From Sphingobium sp. TCM1 (GTDB taxonomy: Bacteria > Pseudomonadota > Alphaproteobacteria > Sphingomonadales > Sphingomonadaceae): a DNA stretch of 64,000 nt. This document shows, one piece after another, positions 52,563 to 63,679 of this stretch (positions are counted from its first letter, which is position 1; every line of letters starts with the position of its first letter). The translations under genes were made by a program, and so were the position numbers. The DNA lies in NCBI RefSeq assembly GCF_001650725.1, contig NZ_LXVX01000012.1:62001-126000 (forward strand), given 5' to 3'. The notes beneath the pieces were generated by a model that made no database searches, was not told where the DNA came from, and saw nothing but the letters and a program-made list of their open reading frames with translations.

Positions 52563-54830
52563 TCAGCCTTCCCGCGCCACTTCCGCCGCCGCGATCGCGG
52601 TCAGGTTCAGGATGCCGCGCGATGTGACGCCGGGCGTCAGCACATGGATCGGCTTCGTCAGGCCCATCAGCATCGGCCCGACCGTGGGCGAGCTGGAGGC
52701 GGCCGACAGGGCGGTCAGCGTGATGTTCGCCGCGTCCAGATTGGGCATGACCAGCAGGTTGGCCGGTCCCTCGAAGCGGGAATCGGGGATCAACCGCTCG
52801 CGCAACGCCTGGCTCAGGGCCGCATCGGCATGCATCTCGCCATCCACCGCCAGTTCCGGCGCAGCCTCGCGGACCAGCTTCAGCGCCCGGCGCATCTTGC
52901 GCGCGCTGTCGGTGTGCGATGCGCCAAAATTGGAATGCGACAGCAATGCCGCGCGCGGCGCAAGGCCGAAATGCTGCAATTCGGCCGAAGCCGCCAGCGT
53001 CATTTCCGCGATCTGCTCGGGCGTCGGGTCCGGCACCATATGGGTGTCGGTGATGAAGAGCGCGCCCGCGTCCAGGATCAGTCCCGACAATGCGTAAACG
53101 CGGCTGTGGCCGGGCACCCGGTCGATGATCCGCAGCACATGTTCGACCTGGCCCCAATATTCGGATCGGCCGCCGACCAGCGCGGCATCGACCCGCCCGG
53201 TGCGCAGCAGCAGGGCGGCGGTGATGGTCGGGCGGCGGTAAACATGGCGCAAAATCTCGTCGGCCGGCACGCCACGGCGCGAAGCGACCGCGCGATAGGC
53301 CTCGACCAGTTCGCCCATCACCAGATGATCGGTTTCGGGATCTATCACCTCGACATCATTGTCGAGGTCGAGGTTCAGCCCCATTTCCGGCAGCTTCTGC
53401 GCCAGGATGCGGCGGCGCGCGATGATGGTCGGACGGACGATGCCTTCGTCTAGCGCGTCGCGTATCGCGCGCAGTACGCGTTCATCCTCCCCCTCGCCAT
53501 AGGCGATGCGGCAGGCGCTGCCGCGCGCCGCCTCGAACACGGGCAGCATCAACTGGCCCGATCGGGTGCTCTGGCGCGCCAGGCTGCGCTTATATTCGTC
53601 CAGGTCCAGCGTCTTCTTCGCGACGCCGCTGTCCATCGCCGCCTTGGCGACCGCGACGGCGATCTCGCCGATCAGGCGCGGATCAAAGGGGGTCGGGATG
53701 ATATAGTCTGCGCCGAACACCAGCTTGCGACCGCCATAGGCCTGCGCCACGCTGTCATGAGCGGGCTTGCGGGCGAGGCCGGCGATGGCGTCGGCGGCGG
53801 CGACCTTCATCGCCTCGTTGATCTGCGTCGCGCCGACGTCCAGCGCGCCGCGGAAGATATAGGGGAAGCACAGGACGTTGTTGACCTGGTTGGGATAGTC
53901 GGACCGGCCGGTGGCGATGATCGCGTCCGGGCGCACTTCGCGGGCAGCCTCCGGGCGGATTTCCGGCTCCGGGTTGGCCAGTGCGAAGATCAGCGGGTTG
54001 GGCGCCATCAGCGGCAGCCATTCGGGCTTCAGTACGCCCGGCGCGGACAGACCCAGAAACAGGTTCGCGCCCGGCAGCACGTCGGGCAGGGTGCGCGCAT
54101 TGGTGGTGCGGGCATAGCGCGCCATGTTGGGCAACATGCCCTCGCGGCCAGCATGGATGACGCCGTCCTTGTCGGTCATCGTGACATTCTCGACCGGCAG
54201 GCCCATCGATACCAGCAGGTCGACGCAGGCGAGCGCAGCGGCACCCGCGCCAGACGTCACCAGCTTCGCGTCGGCCAGCGTCTTGCCCTGCAACACCAGT
54301 GCGTTGCGCACGGCGGCGGCCACGACGATGGCGGTGCCATGCTGGTCGTCATGAAAGACCGGAATATTCATCCGTTCCTTCAGCCGCGCCTCGATCGCGA
54401 AACATTCGGGCGCCTTGATGTCTTCCAGGTTGATCCCGCCGAAGGTCGGCTCCAGCAGCGCGACGGCCTCGACGAACTTGTCGGGGTCGGTGGTATCGAC
54501 CTCGATGTCGAACACGTCGATATCCGCGAATTTCTTGAAGAGGACGGCCTTGCCCTCCATCACCGGCTTGGACGCCAGCGCGCCGATCGCGCCCAGGCCG
54601 AGCACGGCCGTGCCGTTGGAGATGACGGCGACCAGGTTGCCGCGCGCGGTATAGTCCATCGCCTTGTCGGGATCGGCGGCGATCTCGACGCAGGGCGCGG
54701 CGACGCCGGGCGAATAGGCCAGCGCCAGGTCGCGCTGGTTGACCATGCGCTTGGTCGGCTCGATGCGGAGCTTACCGGGCTGCGGATAGCGGTGATAGTC
54801 GAGGGCGGCGCGGCGGGTGTTATCGTCCAT
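52563..54830 (-). CDS. maeB: NADP-dependent malic enzyme with phosphotransacetylase-like domain
   Basis: 755-aa enzyme decarboxylating malate to pyruvate with NADPH formation. The N-terminal malic enzyme domain (about residues 1-425) has [31 protein letters not shown] and the NADP-binding [15 protein letters not shown]. Residues about 430-755 form a phosphotransacetylase-like domain that is regulatory in related enzymes and usually lacks transacetylase activity. It lies 10 nt upstream-adjacent to a LysR gene and near malate synthase G, linking glyoxylate-derived malate to NADPH supply. Confidence 0.94.
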   Translation of the reverse strand: MDDNTRRAALDYHRYPQPGKLRIEPTKRMVNQRDLALAYSPGVAAPCVEIAADPDKAMDYTARGNLVAVISNGTAVLGLGAIGALASKPVMEGKAVLFKKFADIDVFDIEVDTTDPDKFVEAVALLEPTFGGINLEDIKAPECFAIEARLKERMNIPVFHDDQHGTAIVVAAAVRNALVLQGKTLADAKLVTSGAGAAALACVDLLVSMGLPVENVTMTDKDGVIHAGREGMLPNMARYARTTNARTLPDVLPGANLFLGLSAPGVLKPEWLPLMAPNPLIFALANPEPEIRPEAAREVRPDAIIATGRSDYPNQVNNVLCFPYIFRGALDVGATQINEAMKVAAADAIAGLARKPAHDSVAQAYGGRKLVFGADYIIPTPFDPRLIGEIAVAVAKAAMDSGVAKKTLDLDEYKRSLARQSTRSGQLMLPVFEAARGSACRIAYGEGEDERVLRAIRDALDEGIVRPTIIARRRILAQKLPEMGLNLDLDNDVEVIDPETDHLVMGELVEAYRAVASRRGVPADEILRHVYRRPTITAALLLRTGRVDAALVGGRSEYWGQVEHVLRIIDRVPGHSRVYALSGLILDAGALFITDTHMVPDPTPEQIAEMTLAASAELQHFGLAPRAALLSHSNFGASHTDSARKMRRALKLVREAAPELAVDGEMHADAALSQALRERLIPDSRFEGPANLLVMPNLDAANITLTALSAASSSPTVGPMLMGLTKPIHVLTPGVTSRGILNLTAIAAAEVAREG

Positions 54831-54840
54831 GCGATGCGCC

Positions 54841-55764
54841 TTAATGACTGCGTTTCGCTAGGGCAACCGCCGATAGCTCCCAGGGTGGCGTCGGGGCATA
54901 TAGTCCGACAAGAAATTCGACGAAGGCCGTGATGGCGCGGGGCGGATTGGCCTGCGGCAGCGTCACCGCGAACAGGCCTACATCGCTCGACCCCTCATAA
55001 GCCGGCAATATCTGCCGCACGGCGCATCGAGCCAGTGCGTCGCTGATGTCCCAGAGCGATCGCAGCGCGATGCCGCCGCCGGCCAGCGCGAGTTCGCGCA
55101 CCAGTTCGCTGCTGTTGGTGCGGACATGGCTGCGTCCCTCGACGGGGACCGGCCCCTTCGGCCCGACGAGCCGCCAGGGCATCTGGCCTTCCGCTGCCAG
55201 CAGGCGATGCTCCTTCAGGTCCGCGATCGTCTCCGGCACGCCGAACCGCTCCAGATAGGCGGGCGCGGCGCACAGGATGCGGCGGTTGGTCGCCAGCCTT
55301 TTCGCTGTCAGCCCCGGCCCCGGATCGGCGGTGATGCGGATGGCGAGGTCCGCGCGGCTTTCGATCAGGTCGGCGAAATCGTCCGACAGGTCGATGCTGA
55401 GTTCAACCTTGGGATGCGCGTCGATGAAGCGCTGGAGGTAGGGGGCGAGATGCATCCGCCCGAAGGAGGTCGGCGCCGTGATGCGCAGCGGCCCGCTCGC
55501 CACCGCCGACGCGCCCGACACCCGCCGCTCGGCCTCTTCCAGCGCCGCCAATATGCCACGCAGGTCGGTATGGAGCCGCTCGCCCGCCGGCGTCAGCGCC
55601 AGCCGCCGCGTGGTGCGATGGACGAGCTTCGCGCCCAGCCGCTCCTCCAGCCGCGCCAGCCGCTTGGACATCATGGCTGGCGATATATGCAGCCGCCGCC
55701 CGGCTGCGGCCAGCCCGCCCTCGTCCACTATGCTCACGAACAATTCATGGTCGGGATCCATCAT
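54841..55764 (-). CDS. LysR family transcriptional regulator
   Basis: 307-aa regulator. The DNA-binding domain (residues 1-65) includes GLAAAGRRLHISPAMMSKRLARLEERLG; the effector domain follows, with SGPLRITAPTSFGRMHLAPYL. It is read away from glcB across about 138 bp, so it is a candidate regulator of malate synthase G; it also precedes maeB on the same strand by 10 nt and could be co-transcribed with it. The effector may be glycolate, glyoxylate or a related acid, by inference only. Confidence 0.9.
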   Translation of the reverse strand: MMDPDHELFVSIVDEGGLAAAGRRLHISPAMMSKRLARLEERLGAKLVHRTTRRLALTPAGERLHTDLRGILAALEEAERRVSGASAVASGPLRITAPTSFGRMHLAPYLQRFIDAHPKVELSIDLSDDFADLIESRADLAIRITADPGPGLTAKRLATNRRILCAAPAYLERFGVPETIADLKEHRLLAAEGQMPWRLVGPKGPVPVEGRSHVRTNSSELVRELALAGGGIALRSLWDISDALARCAVRQILPAYEGSSDVGLFAVTLPQANPPRAITAFVEFLVGLYAPTPPWELSAVALAKRSH

Positions 55765-55850
55765 ATTCGTTCACCATAGGAATGACTGTATTCGCATAAT
55801 AGCGTCTACACGACATAATGGGAATCGCGTAAACACTTTCCAGGATTATC

Positions 55851-55877
55851 GTCGTCCCTGCGCAGGCGGGAATGACG
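55851..55877. repeat. Dispersed palindromic repeat in the glcB 5' region
   Basis: GTCGTCCCTGCGCAGGCGGGAATGAC is a copy of the same palindromic word found at 42135-42316 and 58029-58115. It lies 26 nt before the glcB start, so it would be in the leader or promoter of that gene. Confidence 0.5.
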
Positions 55878-55902
55878 AACAGGAAATGTGCAGGAGAAGA
55901 TG

Positions 55903-58017
55903 ATGACCGACCGCATGATCGACAAAGCCGGCCTCCAGGTCGCCGAGCAATTGGCCGATTTCATCGACAGCCGCGCGCTACCCGGCACTGGCATCGCGCC
56001 CGACGCCTTCTGGGCCGGCGCCGCCGCCATCTTCGCCCGCTTCGCTCCCGAAAACGGGGCGATGCTACGCAAGCGCGATACGCTTCAGGCGCAGATCGAC
56101 AGCTGGCACGAACAGCGCAAGGGTCAGCCGCATGACGGCCAGGCCTATCAGGCCTTCCTGCGCGAGATCGGCTATCTCGTCCCTGAACCCGTGCCCTTCA
56201 CCGTTGGCAGCGAGAATGTCGACGAAGAAGTCGCCCGCATGGCCGGGCCGCAGCTGGTCGTCCCCATCCTCAACGCCCGCTTCCTGCTGAACGCCGCCAA
56301 TGCGCGCTGGGGCAGCCTCTATGACGCGCTCTACGGCACCGACGCCATTCCCGGCGCGGCGGCGGGAAATGGTTATGACGCCGCCCGCGGCGCACAGGTC
56401 ATCGCCTGGGCCAAGGTCTTCCTCGACGATGCGATCCCGCTGGCGACCGGCAGTTGGGCTGACCTGTCGAGCGACGACATCATCCTCGCCGATCCGTTGC
56501 AGTTCGTGGGCACCAGCGCCAAGGGCAAGCTGTTCCGTCATAACGGCCTGCATATCGAAGTCGTCTTCGATCCTACCCACCCGATCGGTGCGACCGACCC
56601 GGCGGGCATCGCCGACGTCATCCTCGAATCCGCCCTGACCGCCATCTGTGACCTTGAAGACTCGGTCGCGGCCGTCGATGCGCAGGACAAGGTCGCGGCC
56701 TACGCCAACTGGCTGGGCCTGATGCAGGGCGACCTGACCGACACGTTCGAGAAGGGTGGCAGGATGATGACCCGCGCCCTCAACCCCGACCGCGCCTACG
56801 CCGCGCCGGACGGCGGCAGCTTCACCCTGCCGGGCCGCAGCCTGTTGTTCGTCCGCAATGTCGGGCATCTGATGACCAACCCGGCCATCCGCCTGCCCGA
56901 TGGCGACGAAGCGCCCGAAGGCATATTGGACGGCATCGTCACCAGCCTGATCGCCATGCATGATCTGGCGCGCGACGGCGGCAACAGCCGCGCGGGCAGC
57001 GTCTATATCGTCAAGCCCAAGATGCACGGGCCGCAGGAAGCCGCCTTCACCAACCGCCTGTTCGACGCGATCGAGGACATGCTGGGCCTCGCCCGCCACA
57101 CGATCAAGGTCGGCGTCATGGACGAAGAACGCCGCACCTCGGCCAATCTCGCCGCCTGCATCCATGCCGTCCGCGACCGCATCGTCTTCATCAACACGGG
57201 CTTCCTCGACCGCACCGGGGACGAGATGCACACGTCGATGCAGGCCGGGCCGATGATCCCCAAGGGCGAGATGAAGACGAGCGACTGGATCGCCGCCTAT
57301 GAAGATCGCAACGTCCAGATCGGCCTCGCCTGCGGCCTGTCGGGCCGGGCGCAGATCGGCAAGGGCATGTGGGCCGCGCCCGATCGCATGGCCGACATGC
57401 TGGAGCAGAAGGTCGGCCACCCCCGGAGCGGCGCCAACACCGCCTGGGTGCCTTCGCCCACCGCCGCGACGCTGCACGCGACCCATTATCACCGCATCGA
57501 CGTTTTCGCCCGTCAGGCGGAGCGCACGGCGGAGGGTGTCGCGCCGCTCGACAAGCTGCTGACCATCCCGGTCGCGGTCGGCCGCAACTTTTCGGAAGAG
57601 GAAATCGCGCAGGAACTGGACAACAACGCACAGGGTATCCTCGGCTATGTCGTCCGCTGGGTCGACCAGGGCGTCGGCTGCTCCAAGGTGCCCGACATCC
57701 ACGACATCGGCCTGATGGAGGACCGCGCGACCTTGCGCATCTCCTCGCAGCATATGGCCAACTGGCTGCTGCACGGCATCTGCACGCCCGATCAGGTCGA
57801 CGCCGCGCTGGCCCGCATGGCCGCCAAGGTCGACGCCCAGAATGAAGGCGATCCGCTCTACCAGCCGATGAGCGGCCGGGAAGGGGAGAGCCTCGCCTAT
57901 CAGGCCGCCCGTGCCCTGGTGTTCGAGGGCGTCGAGCAGCCCAGCGGCTACACCGAACCCCTCCTCCACGCCTTCCGCGCGAAGCAGAAGGCGCAAGGGG
58001 CATTGGTCGACGCCTGA
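55903..58017 (+). CDS. glcB: Malate synthase G
   Basis: 704-aa enzyme condensing glyoxylate and acetyl-CoA to malate. Typical segments are [18 protein letters not shown], the acetyl-CoA/Mg site including [41 protein letters not shown] and the C-terminal catalytic region with [27 protein letters not shown], cited here by position (about 590-625). Length matches the G isoform. The ATG at 55903 lies 5 nt after AGGAGA; the GTG at 55888 precedes this ribosome-binding site and is less likely. With maeB it allows growth on C2 substrates. Confidence 0.95.
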   Translation: MTDRMIDKAGLQVAEQLADFIDSRALPGTGIAPDAFWAGAAAIFARFAPENGAMLRKRDTLQAQIDSWHEQRKGQPHDGQAYQAFLREIGYLVPEPVPFTVGSENVDEEVARMAGPQLVVPILNARFLLNAANARWGSLYDALYGTDAIPGAAAGNGYDAARGAQVIAWAKVFLDDAIPLATGSWADLSSDDIILADPLQFVGTSAKGKLFRHNGLHIEVVFDPTHPIGATDPAGIADVILESALTAICDLEDSVAAVDAQDKVAAYANWLGLMQGDLTDTFEKGGRMMTRALNPDRAYAAPDGGSFTLPGRSLLFVRNVGHLMTNPAIRLPDGDEAPEGILDGIVTSLIAMHDLARDGGNSRAGSVYIVKPKMHGPQEAAFTNRLFDAIEDMLGLARHTIKVGVMDEERRTSANLAACIHAVRDRIVFINTGFLDRTGDEMHTSMQAGPMIPKGEMKTSDWIAAYEDRNVQIGLACGLSGRAQIGKGMWAAPDRMADMLEQKVGHPRSGANTAWVPSPTAATLHATHYHRIDVFARQAERTAEGVAPLDKLLTIPVAVGRNFSEEEIAQELDNNAQGILGYVVRWVDQGVGCSKVPDIHDIGLMEDRATLRISSQHMANWLLHGICTPDQVDAALARMAAKVDAQNEGDPLYQPMSGREGESLAYQAARALVFEGVEQPSGYTEPLLHAFRAKQKAQGALVDA

Positions 58018-58028
58018 AAATAAGCTCG

Positions 58029-58115
58029 GTCATCCCGGCTCAGGCGGGGATCCATCTCCAAAGCCATCCTCCTGCGCGAGGTCGGGAGAAGGATTCCCGC
58101 CTGCGCGGGATGACA
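58029..58115. repeat. Composite palindromic intergenic repeat after glcB
   Basis: GTCATCCCGGCTCAGGCGGG (58029-58048, continuing GATCCAT) and a second unit GGATTCCCGCCTGCGCGGGA plus TGACAGG (58091-58115) enclose about 36 nt. The whole has overall dyad symmetry. It occupies the 170-bp gap between glcB and the GST gene. Confidence 0.6.
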
Positions 58116-58187
58116 GGGCCTGGCTTGAACTTGGCAACCCTTCCATGCTGCGTTACGCCCTGACCGGCGCGCAGCAAGGGAGCCGCC

Positions 58188-58814
58188 ATGACGATCATCG
58201 TCCATCATTTGAACAACAGCCGGTCGCAACGCATCCTCTGGCTGCTGGAGGAACTGGGCGAACCCTATCAAGTCCGCCGCTACGAACGCGACGCCAAGAC
58301 GATGCGCGCGCCCGCAGAATTGCGCGCCATCCACGCGCTCGGTCGCTCCCCGGTGGTGGAGGTGGACGGCCATCGCCTGATCGAAACCGGCGCGATCATG
58401 GAGCATCTGGTCGCCCGCGCCGGCAACCGCTTCGGCCCGCCTGCCGATACGGAAAGCGCGATCCGCTACCGCCAATATATGCACTATGCCGAAGGATCGA
58501 TGATGCCGCCGCTGCTGGCGCTGCTCATCATCGGCAAGCTCGGCCTGCTCGGTCGCCCCGCGCGGCCCACGGTGCAGAAGATGCTGGACGATCATCTCGA
58601 CTGGCTCGAAACCGAACTGGCGTCGCGCCCCTATTTTGCGGGTGACGCCTTCACCGCCGCCGACATGATGATGAGCTTCCCGCTGGAGGCGTCCCGCGCG
58701 CGTGGCGGCCTGAGCGAATCGCGCCCTAACATCATCCGCTGGCTGGACGAGATGCACGCCCGACCCGCCTATCAGGCCGCCCTCAAGACCGGAGGCGCAT
58801 ATGCCTACGCCTGA
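58188..58814 (+). CDS. Glutathione S-transferase family protein
   Basis: 208-aa GST. The thioredoxin-like N-domain starts IIVHHLNNSRSQRILWLLEELG, where Ser or Asn near residue 10-11 would activate glutathione, and has the cis-Pro motif GRSPVVEVDG and the glutathione-binding ETGAIMEHL. The helical C-domain includes FAGDAFTAADMMMSFPLE. Similar to the YncG/bacterial theta-like group. Its end overlaps the M24 peptidase gene by 14 nt. The substrate is not known. Confidence 0.88.
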   Translation: MTIIVHHLNNSRSQRILWLLEELGEPYQVRRYERDAKTMRAPAELRAIHALGRSPVVEVDGHRLIETGAIMEHLVARAGNRFGPPADTESAIRYRQYMHYAEGSMMPPLLALLIIGKLGLLGRPARPTVQKMLDDHLDWLETELASRPYFAGDAFTAADMMMSFPLEASRARGGLSESRPNIIRWLDEMHARPAYQAALKTGGAYAYA

Positions 58815-60060
58815 CCGCCGCACCTTACTGCGCTATGCCGCCGCCGGGATCGCCACGTCGCTCGTCGCCCCGCGTCTCTTCGCGCAGGAAAAAGCCGCCG
58901 AGGCGCTGAAATCCCTCACTGGCGCTGTCGCCCCGATCGGCAAGGCCGAGCGCGCAGACCGTCTCGCCCGCGCGCAAACGGCGATGCAGGCGGCGGGCAT
59001 CGACGCGCTGTTGATCGAACCGGGTGCCAGCCTCATTTATTATAGCGGCATCCGCTGGCACCGCAGCGAACGTCTGACCGCCGCCGTTATCCCGGCCAGC
59101 GGTGCGCCGCTCATCGTCTGCCCCTTTTTCGAGAAACCGTCGATCGACGAATCGCTCGCTATCCCGGCCGAGGTGCGCGTGTGGCAGGAGCATGAAAGTC
59201 CCTATGCCCCGATCGCTGACTTCCTGACCGCAAAGGGTTTGGTGAAGGGCCGCATCGGCATCGAGGAAACCGTCCGCTATTTCGCGGTCGATGGCCTGCA
59301 CGCCGCGTTGCCTGCCGCGACTTTGGTGAAAGACCCCGTCACCCGCGCGATCCGTATGCGCAAGACCGCCGCCGAAATCGCGCTTATGCAGGCTGCCGCC
59401 GACGTCACCATGGCCGCCTATCGCTGGACCTACCCGCAGGTGAAGCCCGGCATGACCCCCGCCGACATCGGTGCGCTGATGAGCGCCGCGACGAAGCAAC
59501 TGGGCGGCAAAGTCGAATTCAACCTGATCCTGCTCGGCGAAGCCGCCGCCTATCCGCATGGATCGGGCAAGCCGCAGGCGGTGCGCGCAGGCGAGGTCGT
59601 GCTGATGGACTGCGGCTGCACGGTCGAGGATTATCAGTCCGACATCAGCCGCACCTTCGTCCATGGCGCCGCGCCCACCGCGCAGCAGCGCAAGGTCTGG
59701 AACGACGTGTCGCAGGGCCAGATGATCGCCATCGAGGCGGCAAGGCTGGGCGTCCCGGCGGGATCGGTCGATGATGCCGTGCGCCGCTGGTACGAAACAC
59801 AGGGCTACGGCCCCGGCTATGCGCTCCCCGGTCTGTCCCACCGCACCGGCCACGGCATCGGCATGGAGGGGCATGAGCCGGTCAACCTCGTCCATGGCGA
59901 AACCACGAAGCTGGACATCGGCATGTGCTTTTCCAATGAGCCGGGCCTCTATCTGCCAGGCGTGATGGGCGTCCGCATGGAGGATTGTTTCCACATGACC
60001 CGGCAGGGACCGGCATGGTTCTCGAAACCGCCGGTGTCGATTGAGGAGCCGATCGGATAA
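58801..60060 (+). CDS. M24 family metallopeptidase (Xaa-Pro peptidase-like), Tat-exported
   Basis: 419-aa protein with a twin-arginine signal (DRRTLLRYAAAGIATSLVAP, residues 5-24). The creatinase/prolidase N-domain precedes a pita-bread catalytic domain with all five metal ligands: the two Asp in LMDCGCTVEDYQSDISRTFV, the His in GHGIGMEGHEP, and the Glu residues in SNEPGLYL and RMEDCF. It probably cleaves Xaa-Pro bonds or related amides in the periplasm. It overlaps the GST gene by 14 nt. Confidence 0.9.
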   Translation: MPTPDRRTLLRYAAAGIATSLVAPRLFAQEKAAEALKSLTGAVAPIGKAERADRLARAQTAMQAAGIDALLIEPGASLIYYSGIRWHRSERLTAAVIPASGAPLIVCPFFEKPSIDESLAIPAEVRVWQEHESPYAPIADFLTAKGLVKGRIGIEETVRYFAVDGLHAALPAATLVKDPVTRAIRMRKTAAEIALMQAAADVTMAAYRWTYPQVKPGMTPADIGALMSAATKQLGGKVEFNLILLGEAAAYPHGSGKPQAVRAGEVVLMDCGCTVEDYQSDISRTFVHGAAPTAQQRKVWNDVSQGQMIAIEAARLGVPAGSVDDAVRRWYETQGYGPGYALPGLSHRTGHGIGMEGHEPVNLVHGETTKLDIGMCFSNEPGLYLPGVMGVRMEDCFHMTRQGPAWFSKPPVSIEEPIG

Positions 60061-60070
60061 ATATGGTAAG

Positions 60071-60355
60071 ATGAGGTTGATTGAACTCGATGCGTGCGGC
60101 TGGACAAAGCCATTGGACTTCTATCTGGCCTTGTTGCCAAAACTGGGAGCACCCGACTGGCATGGCCTTAATTTAGACGCGCTATACGACAGCCTGTTGG
60201 GTGACATTAACGCGGCCGAGCCGCCCTTTTGTGTGACGATAAGAAATATCGACCGCCTGCCGGCCGAGATGTCCGATTTTTTGGCGCAGGCGGCAACCAT
60301 GTTCGCCGATGCGCGACATGACTATGGTGTGGAGGTCACGCTACAACTAATCTGA
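60071..60355 (+). CDS. Barstar-like ribonuclease inhibitor, orphan
   Basis: 94-aa acidic protein of the barstar fold: RLIELDACGWTKPLDFYLAL, then WHGLNLDALYDSLLGDI, the usual asparagine- and aspartate-containing helix, and an IRNIDRLP strand before the last helix. Barstar binds and blocks barnase-type RNases. No barnase-like gene is visible nearby. Base composition is less GC-rich than the peptidase and alaS genes on either side, suggesting a separate history. The ATG at 60071 starts 10 nt after the M24 stop. Confidence 0.78.
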   Translation: MRLIELDACGWTKPLDFYLALLPKLGAPDWHGLNLDALYDSLLGDINAAEPPFCVTIRNIDRLPAEMSDFLAQAATMFADARHDYGVEVTLQLI

Positions 60356-60423
60356 AGAGTGATGTTACACCGCGACCAAATCCCCCGCTTGTGCGGCGGG
60401 CCGCTTCCCACTAAATCGCGCGC

Positions 60424-63090
60424 ATGACCTCGACCAACGACATTCGCCGCTCCTTCCTCGACTATTTCGGGGCCAACGGCCACACCATCGTTCCGTCCGC
60501 CCCGCTGGTGCCGCACAACGACCCGACTTTGATGTTCGTGAATGCGGGCATGGTGCCGTTCAAGAATGTCTTTACGGGTCTGGAGACGCGCCCCTACAAG
60601 ACCGCGACGTCGAGCCAGAAGTCGGTCCGCGCCGGTGGCAAGCATAATGATCTCGACAATGTCGGCTATACCGCGCGCCATCATACCTTCTTTGAAATGC
60701 TGGGGAATTTCAGCTTCGGCGACTATTTCAAGGAACAGGCGATCACCCATGCCTGGACCCTGCTGACCAAGGAATGGGGGCTGCCCGCCGACAAGCTGAC
60801 CGCGACCGTCTATCACACGGACGACGAGGCGTTCGACCTGTGGAAGAAGATCGCCGGCCTGCCCGAAGAGCGCATCATCCGCATCCCGACCAAGGATAAT
60901 TTCTGGGCGATGGGCGACAGCGGCCCCTGCGGTCCCTGCTCGGAAATCTTCTACGACCATGGCGACCATATCTGGGGCGGCCCTCCGGGTAGCCCGGAAG
61001 AGGATGGCGACCGGTTCGTCGAGATATGGAACCTCGTCTTCATGCAATATGAGCAGGAAGCGAACGAGATCGTCAGCGAACTGCCCAAGCCCTCGATCGA
61101 CACCGGCATGGGGCTGGAGCGCATCGCCGCCGTGCTTCAGGGCGTTCACGACAATTATGATACCGACACGTTCAGGGCGCTGATCGCCGAGAGCGGCGCG
61201 CTCAGCAAGACCGCGACCGACGGCGAGCACAAGGCCAGCCATCGCGTCATCGCCGACCATTTGCGTTCGACCAGCTTCCTGATCGCGGACGGCGTGCTGC
61301 CTGCGAACGAAGGCCGTGGCTATGTCCTGCGCCGGATCATGCGCCGCGCCATGCGGCACGCCCATATCATCGGGGCGAAAGACCCGCTGATGTATCGCCT
61401 CGTCTCCAGCCTCGTCTCCGAAATGGGCGGCGCCTATCCCGAACTGGTCCGCGCCCAGCCGCTGATCGAGGAAACCCTGCTGCGCGAGGAAACCCGCTTC
61501 CGCAAGACGCTGGAAAACGGCCTGCGTCTGCTCGACGAAGCGACCGGCGACCTTGGCGAAGGCGGCACGCTGCCCGGCGAGACCGCGTTCAAGCTCTACG
61601 ACACCTATGGCTTCCCCTATGACCTGACCGAGGACGCGCTGCGCTCGCGCGGCCTGACCGTCGATCGCGCCGGTTTCGACAGCGCCATGGCCGAACAGAA
61701 GGCCGCCGCGCGCGCCGCCTGGAAGGGATCGGGCGAAAAGGCGTCGGACGAAATCTGGTTCGACATCGCTGAAAAGGCCGGCAATACCGAGTTCATCGGC
61801 TATTCCTCGACCGAGGGCGAGGGCGAGGTGCTGGCGATCGTCAAGGACGGTGTGAACTTCGACAGCGCGAGCGCTGGCGACACCGTCACCATCGTCACCA
61901 ACCAGACGCCTTTCTATGGCGAAAGCGGCGGCCAGATGGGCGACGCGGGCGTCATCACGTCGCAAGCCGGCCTGTCCGCGAAGGTCGAGGATACGTCCAA
62001 GCCGCTCGGTCGACTCCACGCCCATCGCGCGACGATCGAGGCGGGCAGCGTCAAGATCGGCGACACCGTCCACCTGGTCGTGGATGTGGAGCGTCGCGAT
62101 CGCGTCCGCGCCAATCACAGCGCCACCCATCTGATGCACGCCGCTCTCCGCAAGGAACTGGGCGCGCATGTCACGCAGAAGGGCAGCCTGGTCGCGCCCG
62201 ATCGCCTGCGCTTCGACTTCTCGCACCCCGAAGCCCTCACCCCGGCGCAGATCGCCGCGATCGAGGCCGATGTGAACGCGCAAATTCGTCACAATGAAGA
62301 GGTCACGACCCGCCTCATGACGCCCGATGACGCCATCGCGGCCGGCGCCATGGCGCTGTTCGGCGAGAAATATGGCGACGAGGTCCGCGTCCTGTCCATG
62401 GGGCGTCCGGGCGTTGGGGGCGACGAACAAAGCTATTCGGTCGAACTGTGCGGCGGCACCCATGTCCGCGCGACCGGGGACATCGCCCTGTTCAAGATCG
62501 TCTCGGAAAGCGCCGTCTCCTCGGGCGTCCGCCGGATCGAGGCACTGACCGGCGAGGCCGCGCGCCTGTGGCTGAGCGAGCGCGACGAGAAGCTGCGCCA
62601 GACCGCTGCCGCGCTCAAGACCACGCCCGAAGACGTGCCCGCGCGCATCGCCGCGCTGGTCGAACAGAGCCGCAAGCTGGAACGCGACCTCGCCGACGCG
62701 AAGAAGGCGCTGGCGCTCGGTGGCGGCGGGTCCGCCCAGGCGGCCGGTCCGGAGAAGGTCGGCAGCATCGACTTTCTCGGCCAGGTCATCGACGGGCTCG
62801 ACCCCAAGGAACTGCGCGGCATCGTCGATCAGAACAAGGCGACGCTGGGCAGCGGCGTATCGGCCGTGCTCGCCGTGGTGGAAGGCCGCGCCACCATCGC
62901 GGTGGGCGTGACCGACGACCTCAAGGGGCAGATCAGCGCCGTCGATCTCGTCCGCGCGGGCGTGGAAGCGCTGGGCGGGAAGGGCGGCGGCGGCCGCCCC
63001 GACATGGCGCAGGGGGGTGGCCCCGATGGCGACAAGGCGCAGGCTGCGCTCGACGCGGTCAAGGCTGCGCTCGCCAGCGTCCCGGCCTGA
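60424..63090 (+). CDS. alaS: Alanyl-tRNA synthetase
   Basis: 888-aa class II enzyme charging tRNA-Ala. The aminoacylation domain starts with [20 protein letters not shown] and has motif 2 in [13 protein letters not shown]. The editing domain holds the zinc ligands in NHSATHLMH (near residue 563) and CGGTHV (near 676). The C-terminal DHHA1-like domain follows, ending in a Gly-rich tail. Full-length for the family. No T-box or leader structure is obvious in the 68-bp gap upstream. Confidence 0.97.
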   Translation: MTSTNDIRRSFLDYFGANGHTIVPSAPLVPHNDPTLMFVNAGMVPFKNVFTGLETRPYKTATSSQKSVRAGGKHNDLDNVGYTARHHTFFEMLGNFSFGDYFKEQAITHAWTLLTKEWGLPADKLTATVYHTDDEAFDLWKKIAGLPEERIIRIPTKDNFWAMGDSGPCGPCSEIFYDHGDHIWGGPPGSPEEDGDRFVEIWNLVFMQYEQEANEIVSELPKPSIDTGMGLERIAAVLQGVHDNYDTDTFRALIAESGALSKTATDGEHKASHRVIADHLRSTSFLIADGVLPANEGRGYVLRRIMRRAMRHAHIIGAKDPLMYRLVSSLVSEMGGAYPELVRAQPLIEETLLREETRFRKTLENGLRLLDEATGDLGEGGTLPGETAFKLYDTYGFPYDLTEDALRSRGLTVDRAGFDSAMAEQKAAARAAWKGSGEKASDEIWFDIAEKAGNTEFIGYSSTEGEGEVLAIVKDGVNFDSASAGDTVTIVTNQTPFYGESGGQMGDAGVITSQAGLSAKVEDTSKPLGRLHAHRATIEAGSVKIGDTVHLVVDVERRDRVRANHSATHLMHAALRKELGAHVTQKGSLVAPDRLRFDFSHPEALTPAQIAAIEADVNAQIRHNEEVTTRLMTPDDAIAAGAMALFGEKYGDEVRVLSMGRPGVGGDEQSYSVELCGGTHVRATGDIALFKIVSESAVSSGVRRIEALTGEAARLWLSERDEKLRQTAAALKTTPEDVPARIAALVEQSRKLERDLADAKKALALGGGGSAQAAGPEKVGSIDFLGQVIDGLDPKELRGIVDQNKATLGSGVSAVLAVVEGRATIAVGVTDDLKGQISAVDLVRAGVEALGGKGGGGRPDMAQGGGPDGDKAQAALDAVKAALASVPA

Positions 63091-63099
63091 CGCCTGCAT

Positions 63100-63129
63100 C
63101 CGCCTCTCCCTGCTTCGGCGGGGAGGCGG
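63100..63129. terminator. Probable terminator between alaS and the response regulator gene
   Basis: CCGCCTC (63100-63106) pairs with GAGGCGG (63123-63129), with a further CCC/GGG pairing inside, between the two convergent genes. No T-run follows. Confidence 0.5.
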
Positions 63130-63145
63130 CTCCATGACGTGATCC

Positions 63146-63679
63146 TCAGCCGACCTGCCGCTTCGCCAGCTTGCGGGCCAGGGTGCGCCGGTGCATCCCC
63201 AGCCGCCGCGCGGCCTCGGAAATGTTGAAGTCGCTGTCCTTCAGCACTTCGTGGATATGTTCCCACTCCAGCGTCTTGATCGAAGTCGGGCGCGGCGCGA
63301 GCGGCGCGTCCGGATTCCCGCCCGACCGCGCGAATGCCGCCTCGATGTCGTCCGTGTTGGACGGCTTGGCCAGATAGTTGGTCGCACCCAGCTTGATGGC
63401 TTCCACCGCGGTCGCGATGCTGGCGAACCCGGTCAGCACGACGATCAGCATTGCGGGATCATGGGCGTGCAGCGCCTGCACGCAAGCCAGCCCGGATTGC
63501 GGCCCCAGCTTCAGGTCCACGACGGCAAATCCCGGCCGCTGCGTGGCGAGCAGGCGGTGGACCGCTTCCAGGCTGTCGGCCAGCAGCACTTCATAGCCGC
63601 GCCGCTCGAAGGAGCGCTTGAGCGTCTTGGCGAAAGCGTCGTCATCCTCGACGATCAACAACTGCCTTTCAGTCGCCAA
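63146..63679 (-). CDS. RegA/PrrA/ActR-type redox response regulator
   Basis: 177-aa two-domain regulator. The receiver has Asp55 in FAVVDLKLGPQSG and KLGATNYLAKPSNTDDI near its end. A short C-terminal Fis-type helix-turn-helix contains ISEAARRLGMHRRTLARKL, the near-invariant helix of the RegA family that controls photosynthesis, respiration and acid-response genes in alphaproteobacteria. It overlaps the histidine kinase gene by 11 nt, its likely partner. Confidence 0.9.
   Translation of the reverse strand: MATERQLLIVEDDDAFAKTLKRSFERRGYEVLLADSLEAVHRLLATQRPGFAVVDLKLGPQSGLACVQALHAHDPAMLIVVLTGFASIATAVEAIKLGATNYLAKPSNTDDIEAAFARSGGNPDAPLAPRPTSIKTLEWEHIHEVLKDSDFNISEAARRLGMHRRTLARKLAKRQVG

Noticed and set aside
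60071-60355. A barnase-barstar toxin-antitoxin pair
   Set aside because: No gene next to the barstar encodes an RNase; the flanking genes are an M24 peptidase and alaS.
60322-63135. A 937-codon open frame antisense to alaS
   Set aside because: Same cause; alaS is unmistakable on the plus strand, and the antisense product is low in structure and rich in Arg, Ala and Gly.
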